The notes beneath the pieces are model-generated. The model saw nothing but the letters and a program-made list of their open reading frames with translations. It ran no database searches and was not told the origin of the DNA. Of a DNA stretch of 64,000 nucleotides, positions 1 to 7,694 are shown piece by piece. The first letter of the stretch is position 1, and every line of letters begins with the position of its first letter. The position numbers and the translations under genes were made by a program. The stretch is from contig NZ_JAJSOO010000001.1 in assembly GCF_029428875.1 (NCBI RefSeq), positions 5,394,001 through 5,458,000 of the forward strand. The letters are read 5' to 3'. The DNA comes from Streptomyces sp. JH34 (GTDB taxonomy: Bacteria; Actinomycetota; Actinomycetes; Streptomycetales; Streptomycetaceae).

Positions 1-1104
1 GAGCAGCCCGACTTCAACTGGGAACACCCGGCCGTCGCGGACGAGTTCCGCTCCATCCTGCGCTTCTGGCTCGACATGGGCGCCGACGGCTTCCGCGTCG
101 ACGTCGCCCACGGCCTCGTCAAGGCGGAGGGCCTGCCGGACCTCGGATCGCACGACCAGCTGAAACTGCTGGGCAACGACGTCATGCCGTTCTTCGACCA
201 GGACGGTGTGCACGAGATCTACCGCAGCTGGCGCACCGTCCTCGACGAGTACTCCGGCGACCGCGTCCTGGTCGCCGAGGCGTGGACCCCCACCGTCGAG
301 CGCACGGCCAACTACGTGCGCCCGGACGAGATGCACCAGGCCTTCAACTTCCAGTACCTGTCCACCGCCTGGAACGCCGCCGAGCTGCGCGCCGTCATCG
401 ACTCCTCGCTCGACGCGATGCGTCCGGTGGGCGCCCCTACCACCTGGGTGCTCTCCAACCACGACGTCACCCGGCACGCCACCCGCTTCGCCAACCCGCC
501 GGGCCTGGGCACCCAGATCCGCACCCCCGGAGACCGCGAGCTCGGACTGCGCAGGGCACGCGCGGCGACCCTGCTGATGCTGGCGCTGCCCGGATCCGCG
601 TACGTCTACCAGGGCGAGGAGCTGGGCCTCCCGGACGTCACCGACCTGCCCGACGAGGCCCGCCAGGACCCGTCCTTCTTCCGGGCCGAGGGTCAGGACG
701 GCTACCGCGACGGCTGCCGCGTCCCGATCCCGTGGACCCGCGAGGGCAGCTCGTACGGCTTCGGCAGCGGCGGCAGCTGGCTCCCGCAGCCCGACAGCTG
801 GGGCGAGCTCTCGGTCGAGGCGCAGACCGGCACGGAAGGCTCCACGCTGGAGCTGTACCGGGCCGCGATCGCCGCCCGGCGCGAGCACCCGGGCCTCGGC
901 GCCGGCACGGACGTCGAGTGGCTGGACGCCCCCGAAGGCGTGCTCGCCCTCGGCCGCCCCGGCTTCGTCTGCACCGTCAACACGACGGGCGCGCCGGTGC
1001 GCGTCGCCGCCCCCGGCACGCTGCTGCTCGCCAGCGGCCCGGTCGCCGTCGACGGCACCACCGTCGAGCTGCCCGCCGACACCACGGTGTGGTGGACGGT
1101 GTGA
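1..1104 (+). CDS. Alpha-glucosidase (GH13), 3' part only
   Basis: The reading frame is open from base 1, so the N-terminus lies outside the window. It encodes a cytoplasmic glycoside hydrolase family 13 enzyme that hydrolyses maltose and short malto-oligosaccharides to glucose. The three catalytic regions are visible: GADGFRVDVAH with the nucleophile Asp at bases 100-102, VAEAW with the acid/base Glu, and LSNHDVTRH with the transition-state-stabilising Asp. The YQGEELGLPDV stretch is typical of the alpha-glucosidase/oligo-1,6-glucosidase subgroup rather than secreted amylases. There is no sign of a signal peptide, but the N-terminus is not seen. The stop overlaps the GTG start of the following LacI-type gene, indicating translational coupling. 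By analogy with Streptomyces maltose operons, the upstream neighbours are probably malEFG transporter genes; that is inference. Confidence 0.9.
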   Translation, partial: EQPDFNWEHPAVADEFRSILRFWLDMGADGFRVDVAHGLVKAEGLPDLGSHDQLKLLGNDVMPFFDQDGVHEIYRSWRTVLDEYSGDRVLVAEAWTPTVERTANYVRPDEMHQAFNFQYLSTAWNAAELRAVIDSSLDAMRPVGAPTTWVLSNHDVTRHATRFANPPGLGTQIRTPGDRELGLRRARAATLLMLALPGSAYVYQGEELGLPDVTDLPDEARQDPSFFRAEGQDGYRDGCRVPIPWTREGSSYGFGSGGSWLPQPDSWGELSVEAQTGTEGSTLELYRAAIAARREHPGLGAGTDVEWLDAPEGVLALGRPGFVCTVNTTGAPVRVAAPGTLLLASGPVAVDGTTVELPADTTVWWTV

Positions 1105-2147
1105 CCGTCCCCGCACCCAGGACCGGACCGGCGCTGCGGCTCTCCGACATCGCCGGTCAGGCCGCGGTCAGCGAGGCCACCGTCAGCCGAGTCCTGAACG
1201 GGAAGCCGGGCGTCGCGGACACCACGCGTCAGCGGGTGCTCGCGGCGCTCGACATCCTCGGCTACGAACGCCCCGTACGGCTGCGGCAGCGCAGCGCGGG
1301 GCTGATCGGGCTGGTGACGCCCGAACTCGTCAACCCGATCTTCCCGGCGTTCGCCCAGTCCGTGGAGCAGGTGCTCGCGGGGCACGGCTACACGCCCGTG
1401 CTCTGCACCCAGCTGCCCGGGGGCGCCACCGAGGACGAGCTGGTCGAACAGCTCGTCGAGCGCGGTGTGGGCGGCATCGTGTTCCTGTCCGGGCTGCACG
1501 CGGACACCTCGGCCGACCCGGCGCGCTACGCCGCGCTCACCGAACGCGGCGTGCCGTTCGTCCTGATCAACGGTTACAACGAACGCATCAGCGCCCCGTT
1601 CGTCTCGCCCGACGACCAGGCCGCCGTACGCATGGCCGTCAGCCACCTCGCCGAACTCGGGCACCGGCGGATCGGCCTGGCGATCGGGCCGCAGCGTTAC
1701 GTGCCGTCCCGGCGCAAGGCGGACGGCTTCCTCGACGCGGCCGTCTCCCTGCTGGGCATGGACCGTGACGAGGCCGAGCTCCTCGTCTGCTCCACCCTGT
1801 TCAGCGTCGAGGGCGGCCAGGTCGCGGCGGGCGCACTCCTCGACCGCGGCTGCACCGGCATCGTCTGCGGCAGCGACCTGATGGCGCTCGGCGTCGTCCG
1901 GGCGGCGCGGGGGAGAGGACTCGACGTCCCCAGGGACGTCTCTGTGGTCGGCTTCGACGACTCCCAGCTCATCGCCTTCACCGACCCGCCCCTGACCACC
2001 GTGCGCCAGCCGGTGCAGGCGATGGCGGCGGCGGCGGTGGGCGCGCTGCTGGAGGAGATCGCCGGGAGCCCCGTGCAGCGCACGGAGTACGTGTTCCAGC
2101 CGGAGCTGGTGGTCCGGGGGTCCACCGCGGCGGCGCCGGGCGCCTGA
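1101..2147 (+). CDS. LacI-family transcriptional regulator
   Basis: A 348-residue sugar-responsive DNA-binding repressor. The N-terminal helix-turn-helix (about residues 14-33) has the LacI signature SEATVSRVLNGKPGV. It is followed by a periplasmic-binding-protein-like effector domain (GLIGLVTPELVNPIFP, later SVVGFDDSQLIAFTDPPLTTVRQP), all at the usual family length. The GTG start at 1101 overlaps the alpha-glucosidase stop (GTGA); GTG at 1089 or 1092 in the same frame is also possible. Its position at the end of an alpha-glucosidase operon suggests control of maltose or maltodextrin genes, possibly including the amylase at 9976, whose promoter carries a LacI-type inverted repeat. The link to that operator is inference. 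Confidence 0.9.
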   Translation: MTVPAPRTGPALRLSDIAGQAAVSEATVSRVLNGKPGVADTTRQRVLAALDILGYERPVRLRQRSAGLIGLVTPELVNPIFPAFAQSVEQVLAGHGYTPVLCTQLPGGATEDELVEQLVERGVGGIVFLSGLHADTSADPARYAALTERGVPFVLINGYNERISAPFVSPDDQAAVRMAVSHLAELGHRRIGLAIGPQRYVPSRRKADGFLDAAVSLLGMDRDEAELLVCSTLFSVEGGQVAAGALLDRGCTGIVCGSDLMALGVVRAARGRGLDVPRDVSVVGFDDSQLIAFTDPPLTTVRQPVQAMAAAAVGALLEEIAGSPVQRTEYVFQPELVVRGSTAAAPGA

Positions 2148-2171
2148 ACGGGCGCGCGAACAGGGGAGTGT

Positions 2172-2206
2172 GAGGGGCCGGGTCCGGAGGGGGGACCCGG
2201 CCCCTC
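2172..2206 (+). terminator. Terminator hairpin after the LacI gene
   Basis: A perfect 14-bp inverted repeat (arms 2172-2185 and 2193-2206) with a 7-nt loop, starting 25 bases after the LacI stop. There is no U-tract, which is usual for Streptomyces. It ends the alpha-glucosidase/LacI transcript. Confidence 0.8.
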
Positions 2207-2302
2207 CGCACGCCGGCCGACAACGCTCTCAACTGGCCCACCGGCGGTGCGGTTTCGTGGCTCATCCGCTATCACTGCCGAAGGCGCGATAGGTTCCCCG
2301 CC

Positions 2303-2866
2303 ATGACCGGACTCGGAGCCGTCGCCTGGCCACCCGCCCCGATACGGACCGAACGGCTCGTGGTCCGCGAGTCCGAGGCCCGGGACCGCGCGGGGTTCAT
2401 CGAGCTGTTCGCCTCGCCGAAGGTGCGCACCTACCTCGGTGGACCCCGCCCGCGTGACGAGCTCGAACGCGCGGTGCCCGAGGTGCCCGGGCGGCGCCCC
2501 GGCCTCTTCGTGACCGAACTCGACGGAGCGATGATCGGCATGGTCGCGCTCGACCGGCGCGACGCGGAACGCCCGGGGCACATCAGCCCGGACGCCGGGG
2601 AGGCCGAACTCGGTTACACCTTCCTGCCCGAGGCATGGGGGCACGGATACGCCGCCGAGGCGTGCGCGGCGGCACTCGCCTGGTTCGCCGGCGTGCTTCC
2701 CGGAGAGCCGGTCGTCCTCTGCACCCAGACCGCCAACACCCGCTCGATGCGCCTCGCGGCGAAGCTGGGGTTCACGGAGGTCGAGCGGTTCGAGGAGTAC
2801 GGCGCGGAGCAGTGGTTCGGTGCGACCCTCGGTCGCGGCGGCCGGCTACCCGTACACGCCAGGTGA
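2303..2866 (+). CDS. GNAT acetyltransferase (RimJ/RimL-like)
   Basis: A 187-residue acetyl-CoA-dependent N-acetyltransferase. It begins with the RimJ/RimL-type pattern PIRTERLVVRESEARD and contains the family's core strand and acetyl-CoA pyrophosphate loop (ELGYTFLPEAWGHGYAAEA). The segment TANTRSMRLAAKLGF near the C-terminus is the usual last motif. The acceptor (protein N-terminus, antibiotic or small amine) cannot be told from sequence. It is an isolated gene between the LacI terminator and the sigma-factor promoter. Confidence 0.85.
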   Translation: MTGLGAVAWPPAPIRTERLVVRESEARDRAGFIELFASPKVRTYLGGPRPRDELERAVPEVPGRRPGLFVTELDGAMIGMVALDRRDAERPGHISPDAGEAELGYTFLPEAWGHGYAAEACAAALAWFAGVLPGEPVVLCTQTANTRSMRLAAKLGFTEVERFEEYGAEQWFGATLGRGGRLPVHAR

Positions 2867-2880
2867 TCCGGGTCACACGC

Positions 2881-2907
2881 TGTCACAGAGGGCGTGCGGG
2901 TGGTGTC
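2881..2907 (+). promoter_or_regulatory. Candidate ECF41 sigma-factor promoter
   Basis: TGTCACA at 2881-2887, then exactly 16 bases, then TGTC at 2904-2907. The reported ECF41/SigJ-type promoter is TGTCACA-N16-CGTC, so the -35 element is perfect and the -10 element has one mismatch. It lies 46 bases before the start of an ECF41 gene, the position expected for autoregulation. The match is seen; use by this sigma factor is inferred. Confidence 0.65.
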
Positions 2908-2953
2908 TTGAGCCCGAACCGCTCGAACCGCTCGGAACGAGGGAGACATCGTC

Positions 2954-3868
2954 ATGGCGGAGAACCGCACGAGTGAGGAACACGTCGTCGACCGGGCGAC
3001 CGAGGCCTTCGTCGCCCAACGCAACCTGCTGTTCACCGTCGCGTACGAGATGCTCGGCTCGGCGGTCGATGCCGAGGACGTCCTTCAGGAGACCTGGCTG
3101 CGGTGGGTCGGGGTCGACCTCGACCAGGTGCGCGACCAGCGCGCGTACCTGGTCCAGATCACGACCCGGCAGGCGCTCAACCGGCTGCGCACGATGTCCC
3201 GGCGCAAGGAGTCGTACGTGGGCCCGTGGCTGCCGGAGCCCCTGCTGACCACACCGGACGTGGCCCAGGACGTCGAACTCGCCGAGAGCGTGTCGATGGC
3301 GGTGATGCTGGTCCTGGAGACGCTGTCACCGACCGAACGGGCCGTCTTCGTGCTGCGCGAGGTCTTCGACGTCGGCTACGACGAGATCGCGGCAGCGGTC
3401 GACAGGACCCCGGCAGCCGTTCGCCAGATCGCGCACCGCGCACGCCGTCACGTGGATGCCCGGCGGCCGCGCACTGTGGTCTCCCAGCGGCAGACGCGGG
3501 AGGCCGTGGAGTCGTTCGTGCGGGCACTGGAGGGCGGGGACCTGCAGGAGCTGCTCGACGTGCTCGCGCCCGACGTCGTCTACATGGGCGACGGCGGCGG
3601 CGTGAAGCGCGCCGCGCCACGGCCGATCGCCGGAGCCGACAAGGTGGCCCGCCTGCTGGCGGGTGGCCTCGGCCGGAACACGATCCCGATCACCTTCGGC
3701 CGCACCATGGTCAACGGCAGCCCGGCGCTCGCGCTCCACCTGGACGGTGAGCTGGACAGCATCGTCGCGGTCCACGTGGAAGCGGGCCGCATCACCGGTC
3801 TCTACGTCGTCCGCAACCCCGAGAAGCTGTCTCGCATCGCCTCCGAGACACCGCTCACCTTGCGATGA
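2954..3868 (+). CDS. ECF41-family sigma factor (SigJ-like)
   Basis: A 304-residue extracytoplasmic-function sigma factor with a C-terminal SnoaL-like extension instead of a separate anti-sigma factor. Region 2 is near residues 12-75 (AYEMLGSAVDAEDVLQETWL) and region 4 near 115-165. Family-defining motifs are present: WLPEPL at residues 92-97 between regions 2 and 4, DGGG at 213-216, and NPEKL at 288-292 (usually NPDKL). In this family the C-terminal domain modulates core binding and activity. The ATG at 2954 is preceded by GGGAGAC. Its own promoter appears to match its recognition sequence. The usual partner gene (carboxymuconolactone decarboxylase, oxidoreductase or epimerase) is not adjacent; a small membrane protein gene follows instead. 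Confidence 0.92.
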   Translation: MAENRTSEEHVVDRATEAFVAQRNLLFTVAYEMLGSAVDAEDVLQETWLRWVGVDLDQVRDQRAYLVQITTRQALNRLRTMSRRKESYVGPWLPEPLLTTPDVAQDVELAESVSMAVMLVLETLSPTERAVFVLREVFDVGYDEIAAAVDRTPAAVRQIAHRARRHVDARRPRTVVSQRQTREAVESFVRALEGGDLQELLDVLAPDVVYMGDGGGVKRAAPRPIAGADKVARLLAGGLGRNTIPITFGRTMVNGSPALALHLDGELDSIVAVHVEAGRITGLYVVRNPEKLSRIASETPLTLR

Positions 3869-3973
3869 ATCACTCGTAGCGCAAGGGCGACTGGGGGAAC
3901 CCCGCGCAGCAGCGGACCTCGTCCCCACGTGAAGAACCACCGACTCGTCCGACTCCGGAGAGAGGCCGTCCGC

Positions 3974-4315
3974 ATGGAGATCCTTCGGTATGTGTTCCTC
4001 GTCTTCCACCTCTTCGGGTTCGCCGCGCTCATGGGTGGCGTCTTCTTCCAGCTGAGAGGGAAGGACCCGGTGGCCGGCAGCTACATGCTGAGCAGCGCGG
4101 TCGTCCAGCTGGTCACCGGTGCGGGACTCATCTGGACCCGGATATCCCAGGACCTGCCGGTCGACGAGGCGAAGATGGGGGTGAAACTGGCCCTGGACGT
4201 CCTGGTGGCGGTGACCGCACTGGTCGGCATGCGCAACAAGCGGGCGTGGGCCTTCTACGCCGTGGGGTCCTTCACAGCGGCCGCAGCAGTCGTGGCCGTC
4301 GCGTGGAAGGAGTAA
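3974..4315 (+). CDS. Small four-helix membrane protein
   Basis: A 113-residue hydrophobic protein with four predicted membrane helices (about residues 5-22, 33-52, 67-84 and 90-110) and short loops, ending in a Lys-Glu tail. The ATG at 3974 is chosen over the in-frame GTG at 3929 because a GGAGAG ribosome-binding site precedes it. No enzyme motif is visible, and I do not recognise a function. It follows the ECF41 gene after about 105 bases on the same strand and could be co-transcribed with it, but no second TGTCACA element lies in the gap. Confidence 0.7.
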   Translation: MEILRYVFLVFHLFGFAALMGGVFFQLRGKDPVAGSYMLSSAVVQLVTGAGLIWTRISQDLPVDEAKMGVKLALDVLVAVTALVGMRNKRAWAFYAVGSFTAAAAVVAVAWKE

Positions 4316-4386
4316 CCCGGTGCTCCGGACAGCCTCAGGGGCATACCTGAGGGAACCGTACGTACGCGACCGCTGCGCTCCCGCTG

Positions 4387-4596
4387 TCAGTTCTGGGAGG
4401 CGTACGTGACGAAGGCTTCCCAGGTGGTAGGGGCGAAACCGAGGCGGGGGCCGCGAACGTCCTTGGAGTCGCGGATGTGCACGGTGCCGGGGGTGGTCGC
4501 CACCTCGACACAGTCGGCCTCGCTGCTGTTGCTGCTGTAGCTGCTCTTGGACCACTGCAGTTCGTGAACGCCCTCGGCGGGCAGCTCGCTGATCAT
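4387..4596 (-). CDS. DUF397 protein
   Basis: A 69-residue actinomycete-specific DUF397 protein, with the signature WSKSSYSSNSSEADCVEVA and a C-terminal part containing VRDSKD-like (here IRDSKD) and W/F residues. DUF397 proteins are encoded next to WhiJ-like helix-turn-helix regulators and are thought to modulate them; the biochemical role is not settled. Its ATG overlaps the stop of the upstream regulator by 4 bases (ATGA), so the two are translationally coupled. Confidence 0.9.
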   Translation of the reverse strand: MISELPAEGVHELQWSKSSYSSNSSEADCVEVATTPGTVHIRDSKDVRGPRLGFAPTTWEAFVTYASQN

Positions 4597-5471
4597 GTTT
4601 CTCCCAGAAGTTGCTCGATGAAGGCCAGCGACTCCCGAGGAGGGAGAGCTTGGGCCCGGATCATGCCATACCGCAGCTCAAGGATTCGAAGCTGCTTCGG
4701 ATCGGACACCGCCCGGCCGTTGAACGCCCCCTCGGAGCGTCCCAGAGCCGTTCCGTCCTTGAACTTCAGCACCTGTGTCTCTCCCTGCATTCCTGCGTGT
4801 TCTTCGCGGGCAATCGGCATGACCTGGATGGAGACCTGACGCAACTGGCCGATGGAAAGGAGGTGTTCGAGCTGGCGGCGTAGAACCATTGTGCCCCCGA
4901 GTGGGCGCCTCAGGGTTGCTTCCTCCTGAACGAAACTGAGAGCGGGAGCTGGGGCTCGTTCGAAGATCGCCTGCCTGGCCACGCGCCCGGCGACTGCCTG
5001 CTCGACCGCATCCGGCTCGTACGCGGGAAGCCGCATCTCGAAGAGTGCCCGCGCGTACTCGGCGGTCTGTAGCAGGCCGTGCAGGTTGTGGTCCCCGTAC
5101 GCCATGAGTTCGACAGCCCGCGCTTCCAGCCTCGCCAGATCCCGCACCTTCTTCGGGTACCGGACCTCCGCCAGCTCCCGTTTCATCAGTGCGAGCTTGC
5201 CGCCCGCCCCCAGCACCTCGTCGGCCCGGTCCAGGAACTCGGGGCGGGGGATGCGACGGCCGCCCTCGACCTTGTAGACCAGGTCCTCCCCGTACCCGAT
5301 CGCAGCCCCGAACTCGCCGGCCCGCATGCCTGCCGCTTCCCGCCAGGCCTTGATCTGGCGGCCCACCGTCGCCGCCATGGCGGCTCCCGACTCGTCATCG
5401 GGGTCCACGTCCCAGCCGGGCTCGTCCGCACCGTCGTCGCCGCGCTCCGTGACGGTCTCGTCCACGCTCAT
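4593..5471 (-). CDS. WhiJ-like helix-turn-helix regulator (DUF5753)
   Basis: A 292-residue DNA-binding protein. An acidic N-terminus (to about residue 30) is followed by an XRE-type helix-turn-helix (about 35-90, GRQIKAWREAAGMRAGEFG). A DUF5753 domain follows (EARAVELMAYGDHNLHGLLQTAEYARALFE onward). The start at 5471 has a GGAAG site; an in-frame ATG at 5573 would add 34 poorly conserved-looking residues and run through the operator repeats. It forms a Streptomyces trio with the downstream DUF397 gene and the divergent ATP-binding gene at 5635. Such WhiJ-type clusters influence development and antibiotic production. Confidence 0.88.
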   Translation of the reverse strand: MSVDETVTERGDDGADEPGWDVDPDDESGAAMAATVGRQIKAWREAAGMRAGEFGAAIGYGEDLVYKVEGGRRIPRPEFLDRADEVLGAGGKLALMKRELAEVRYPKKVRDLARLEARAVELMAYGDHNLHGLLQTAEYARALFEMRLPAYEPDAVEQAVAGRVARQAIFERAPAPALSFVQEEATLRRPLGGTMVLRRQLEHLLSIGQLRQVSIQVMPIAREEHAGMQGETQVLKFKDGTALGRSEGAFNGRAVSDPKQLRILELRYGMIRAQALPPRESLAFIEQLLGET

Positions 5472-5537
5472 CCGTACCCACTTCCGATGCGCCTGCCGTT
5501 CCTGCACCAACCTCGGTCGTCCCTCCCGAGTCACCCC

Positions 5538-5573
5538 GGACAGCCGGGACAACACTGGACAGCGACGGGACAA
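5538..5573. promoter_or_regulatory. Direct-repeat operator in the WhiJ-like divergent region
   Basis: GGACAGC at 5538-5544 with GGGACAA at 5546-5552, repeated as GGACAGC at 5557-5563 with GGGACAA at 5567-5573. This gives four (T)TGTCC half-sites on the opposite strand, about two helical turns per repeat. They lie between the divergent regulator (start 5471) and ATPase (start 5635), so the regulator is the likely ligand. Confidence 0.5.
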
Positions 5574-5634
5574 TCACCGGACGTAACCGGCTTTTCGGTT
5601 CTCACGGTAGGCAAGGGGAACCACGCTGAGTGAT

Positions 5635-6072
5635 GTGACCCAAGAAATCACCCGAATCGAACATTCCGCTCCCACCCGGCAGTTCACCGTTCTGCTCTCT
5701 CCCACCCGTCGGGGCGCCCGGCTCGCCCGTCTGCTCTCCACAGCGCATCTGGGGGACTGGGGGCTGCCCACCGGGCCGGCCGCGCACATCGTTGCCGAGC
5801 TGGCCACGAACGCTGTCCTGCACGGCCGCGTGAAGGGCCGGGACTTCCGGCTGCGCCTGGCGGTCCACCGTGACGCGGTCCTCCGCATCGAGGTGACCGA
5901 CGCCCGGGGCGAACGGCTGCCTCCCGCGCCCGGAACCGTCGTGGAGGCCGACTGGGAAGCCGAATCGGGGCGCGGCCTGCTGATCGTCGGGGCGCTCGCG
6001 GACCGCTGGGGCGTTGACGCCCGACCTGCCCTGCGCAAGACGGTCTGGGCCGAACTCGACCTCGTCCGGTGA
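5635..6072 (+). CDS. ATP-binding protein, RsbW/AbaA-type (HATPase)
   Basis: A 145-residue histidine-kinase-like ATPase of the anti-sigma-factor type common in Streptomyces. Visible boxes are the N box IVAELATNAVLHG, the G1 region IEVTDARGERLP and the G2 region ESGRGLLIVGALADRWG. The C-terminus ends KTVWAELDL, as is usual in the family. The GTG start at 5635 follows a GAGTGAT sequence. It is transcribed divergently from the WhiJ-like regulator. It probably acts as an anti-sigma or partner-switch kinase; the target is unknown. Confidence 0.85.
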   Translation: MTQEITRIEHSAPTRQFTVLLSPTRRGARLARLLSTAHLGDWGLPTGPAAHIVAELATNAVLHGRVKGRDFRLRLAVHRDAVLRIEVTDARGERLPPAPGTVVEADWEAESGRGLLIVGALADRWGVDARPALRKTVWAELDLVR

Positions 6073-6243
6073 TCACCGCCACTGGGGCGCGGAGCCCCGA
6101 GGTGCCCGGCTCGACCCGCCTGTCACTCACGCGGGTGACATGACGCAACTGAGCTGGATTTAGTACGTATTACCGGGCATATGCTCGCCTCCATCGGCAC
6201 CCCGATCGAGGGCCTGGACCGACGAGGAAGCAGAGGCTTCCCG

Positions 6244-7256
6244 ATGGGTACCCAGCAGACCGACCTGTCCACACCGCCTGATCCCGAACGGAACTCCATG
6301 GTCAGCGCACCCCACGAAGCGATGCACCGCATCTTCCAGGAAGACCCGGGCCTCTTCTCCCGGCTCTCCGGCGTCCTCGGGCTCGACCTGCCGCCCTCGG
6401 GGCGGGCAAGCCCCTGACCGTCGACCTCACCGAGACCGAACCGCTCGAACGGCGCGTCGACACCCTCCTGCGCATCGAGACGCAGAACGGCGGGCCCTTC
6501 CTCCTCATCGTCGAAGCCCAGGGCAAGAAGGACCCTGGCAAGACGGCCAGTTGGCCCTACTACGTCACGTACCTCAACAACAAGTACCGGATCCCGGTGC
6601 TGCTCCTCGTGATCTGCCAGGATCACGCCACCGCCGCATGGGCGGCCCGTCCCCTCACCATCGGCCTGCCCCAATGGCCGACAGTCACGACCCGCCCCCT
6701 CGTGGCGGGACCCCACAACATGCCCGTCATCACGAACGTGGCAGAGGCGCGAAAAGACCTCGCGCTCGCCACGCTCTCGGCGATCACACACGCTGACAAT
6801 CCGGACGTCGATGCGATACTGAAGACGATGTCCGTCGCTCTGCGCGACGCACCGGATGTGATCGTAGGACCCTTCGTCGAATTCATCGCACAAGGCCTGG
6901 GCAACCGCCCGGCCGCACAACAGTGGAGGAATCTGGTGGCCGTGGATCTTTCCTTCTACACCTCGCCGCTGTCCGAAGAGATCCGGGACGAGGGACGCGT
7001 CGAGGGCCGTGTCGAAGGTCGCGTCGAAGGTCGCGTCGAAGGTCGCGTCGAAGGCCGTGCCGAGGGCCACGTCGAGAGGGCCGCCGAGGATGTGCTGCTC
7101 GTCCTTGACGCGCGTGGTGTCGACATCACCCACGCCACTCGCGTGAAGGTGACCGCCTGCGGTGACTCGGACGTGCTCCGCCGGTGGCTGGTTCGTGCGG
7201 CGTTCGTCACCACCTCCGACGAGATCTTTGACGAGCAAGCCCCCGTCGACCGGTAG
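6244..7256 (+). pseudogene. Rpn-like/PD-(D/E)XK nuclease-type gene with one frameshift
   Basis: Two consecutive frames together encode one protein of about 340 residues. The first frame, starting at ATG 6244 or 6298 (MVSAPHEAMHRIFQEDPGLF), stops at 6417. The second carries ETEPLERRVDTLL, LLIVEAQGKKDP, WPYYVTYLNNKY and the C-terminal DLSFYTSPLSEEIRDEGR. The break maps to the GGGG run at 6399-6402, where a missing base (or -1 slip) would restore the frame. The arrangement matches a Streptomyces family annotated as recombination-promoting nuclease/putative transposase-like, with the nuclease core (E-x-Q...K) still visible. It may be a decayed gene, a sequencing error or a slippery site. A 12-bp tandem repeat lies in its 3' third. 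Confidence 0.65.
6990..7073 (+). repeat. 12-bp tandem repeat encoding RVEG units
   Basis: About seven imperfect copies of a 12-bp unit such as GTCGAAGGTCGC, in frame, giving a charged Arg-Val-Glu-Gly repeat in the nuclease-like protein. Copies at 7014-7049 are nearly identical, so the array could expand or contract by slippage without changing frame. Confidence 0.9.
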
Positions 7257-7328
7257 TACCGACGTCGGTGCCGGCGCCCCTGTGCGCCGGGCGCAGGTCT
7301 CTCGCCCGCACAAGAGCGGAGAAAACGC

Positions 7329-7622
7329 ATGGCTGATCTCTCCTTCTACGTCTCACCCCTCTCCGAGGAGATCCGGGAGGAGGGCCGCGCGCAGGGCCGG
7401 GAAGAGGGCCGGGCTCAGGGCCGGGAAGAGGGCCGGGCTCAGGGCCGGGCCGAGAACATCCTGATCGTTCTCGGTGCGCGTCGCGTCGACGTCGCCCATG
7501 CCACCCGGGAGAAGATCACCGCCTGCCGCGACCCGGAACTCCTGCGCCGGTGGCTGCTCCGTTCCGCCGTGGTCGCCACCGCCGAAGAGATCTTCGGTGA
7601 GGACGGGCCGTCCGAGCAGTGA
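7329..7622 (+). CDS. Truncated paralogue of the preceding nuclease-like protein
   Basis: A 97-residue protein matching only the C-terminal third of the upstream gene. It has DLSFYVSPLSEEIREEGR (versus DLSFYTSPLSEEIRDEGR), then a charged repeat, then a conserved tail with RRVDVAHATREKITACRDPELLRRWLLRSA and EEIFGE. The nuclease core is absent. It has its own ATG at 7329 with a GGAG site about 10 bases upstream. It looks like a tandem duplication product that kept only the regulatory or oligomerisation tail. Whether it is expressed is unknown. Confidence 0.65.
   Translation: MADLSFYVSPLSEEIREEGRAQGREEGRAQGREEGRAQGRAENILIVLGARRVDVAHATREKITACRDPELLRRWLLRSAVVATAEEIFGEDGPSEQ
7377..7448 (+). repeat. 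24-bp tandem repeat encoding EEGRAQGR units
   Basis: Three 24-bp units (7377-7400, 7401-7424, 7425-7448) encode Glu-Glu-Gly-Arg-Ala-Gln-Gly-Arg. The unit differs from the RVEG array in the upstream paralogue, so the two copies have diverged fastest in this segment. Confidence 0.9.
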
Positions 7623-7694
7623 GCCGGCTCGGAAGCCTGTAACGTGGCGCTCTTCGGTCGGCGCGACCGTCCGGAGTCACAAAGGCGACAGCCC

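Noticed and set aside
6990..7448. Tandem repeats that might suggest a CRISPR array
   Set aside because: Units are contiguous, in frame and have no unique spacers; they are coding repeats.
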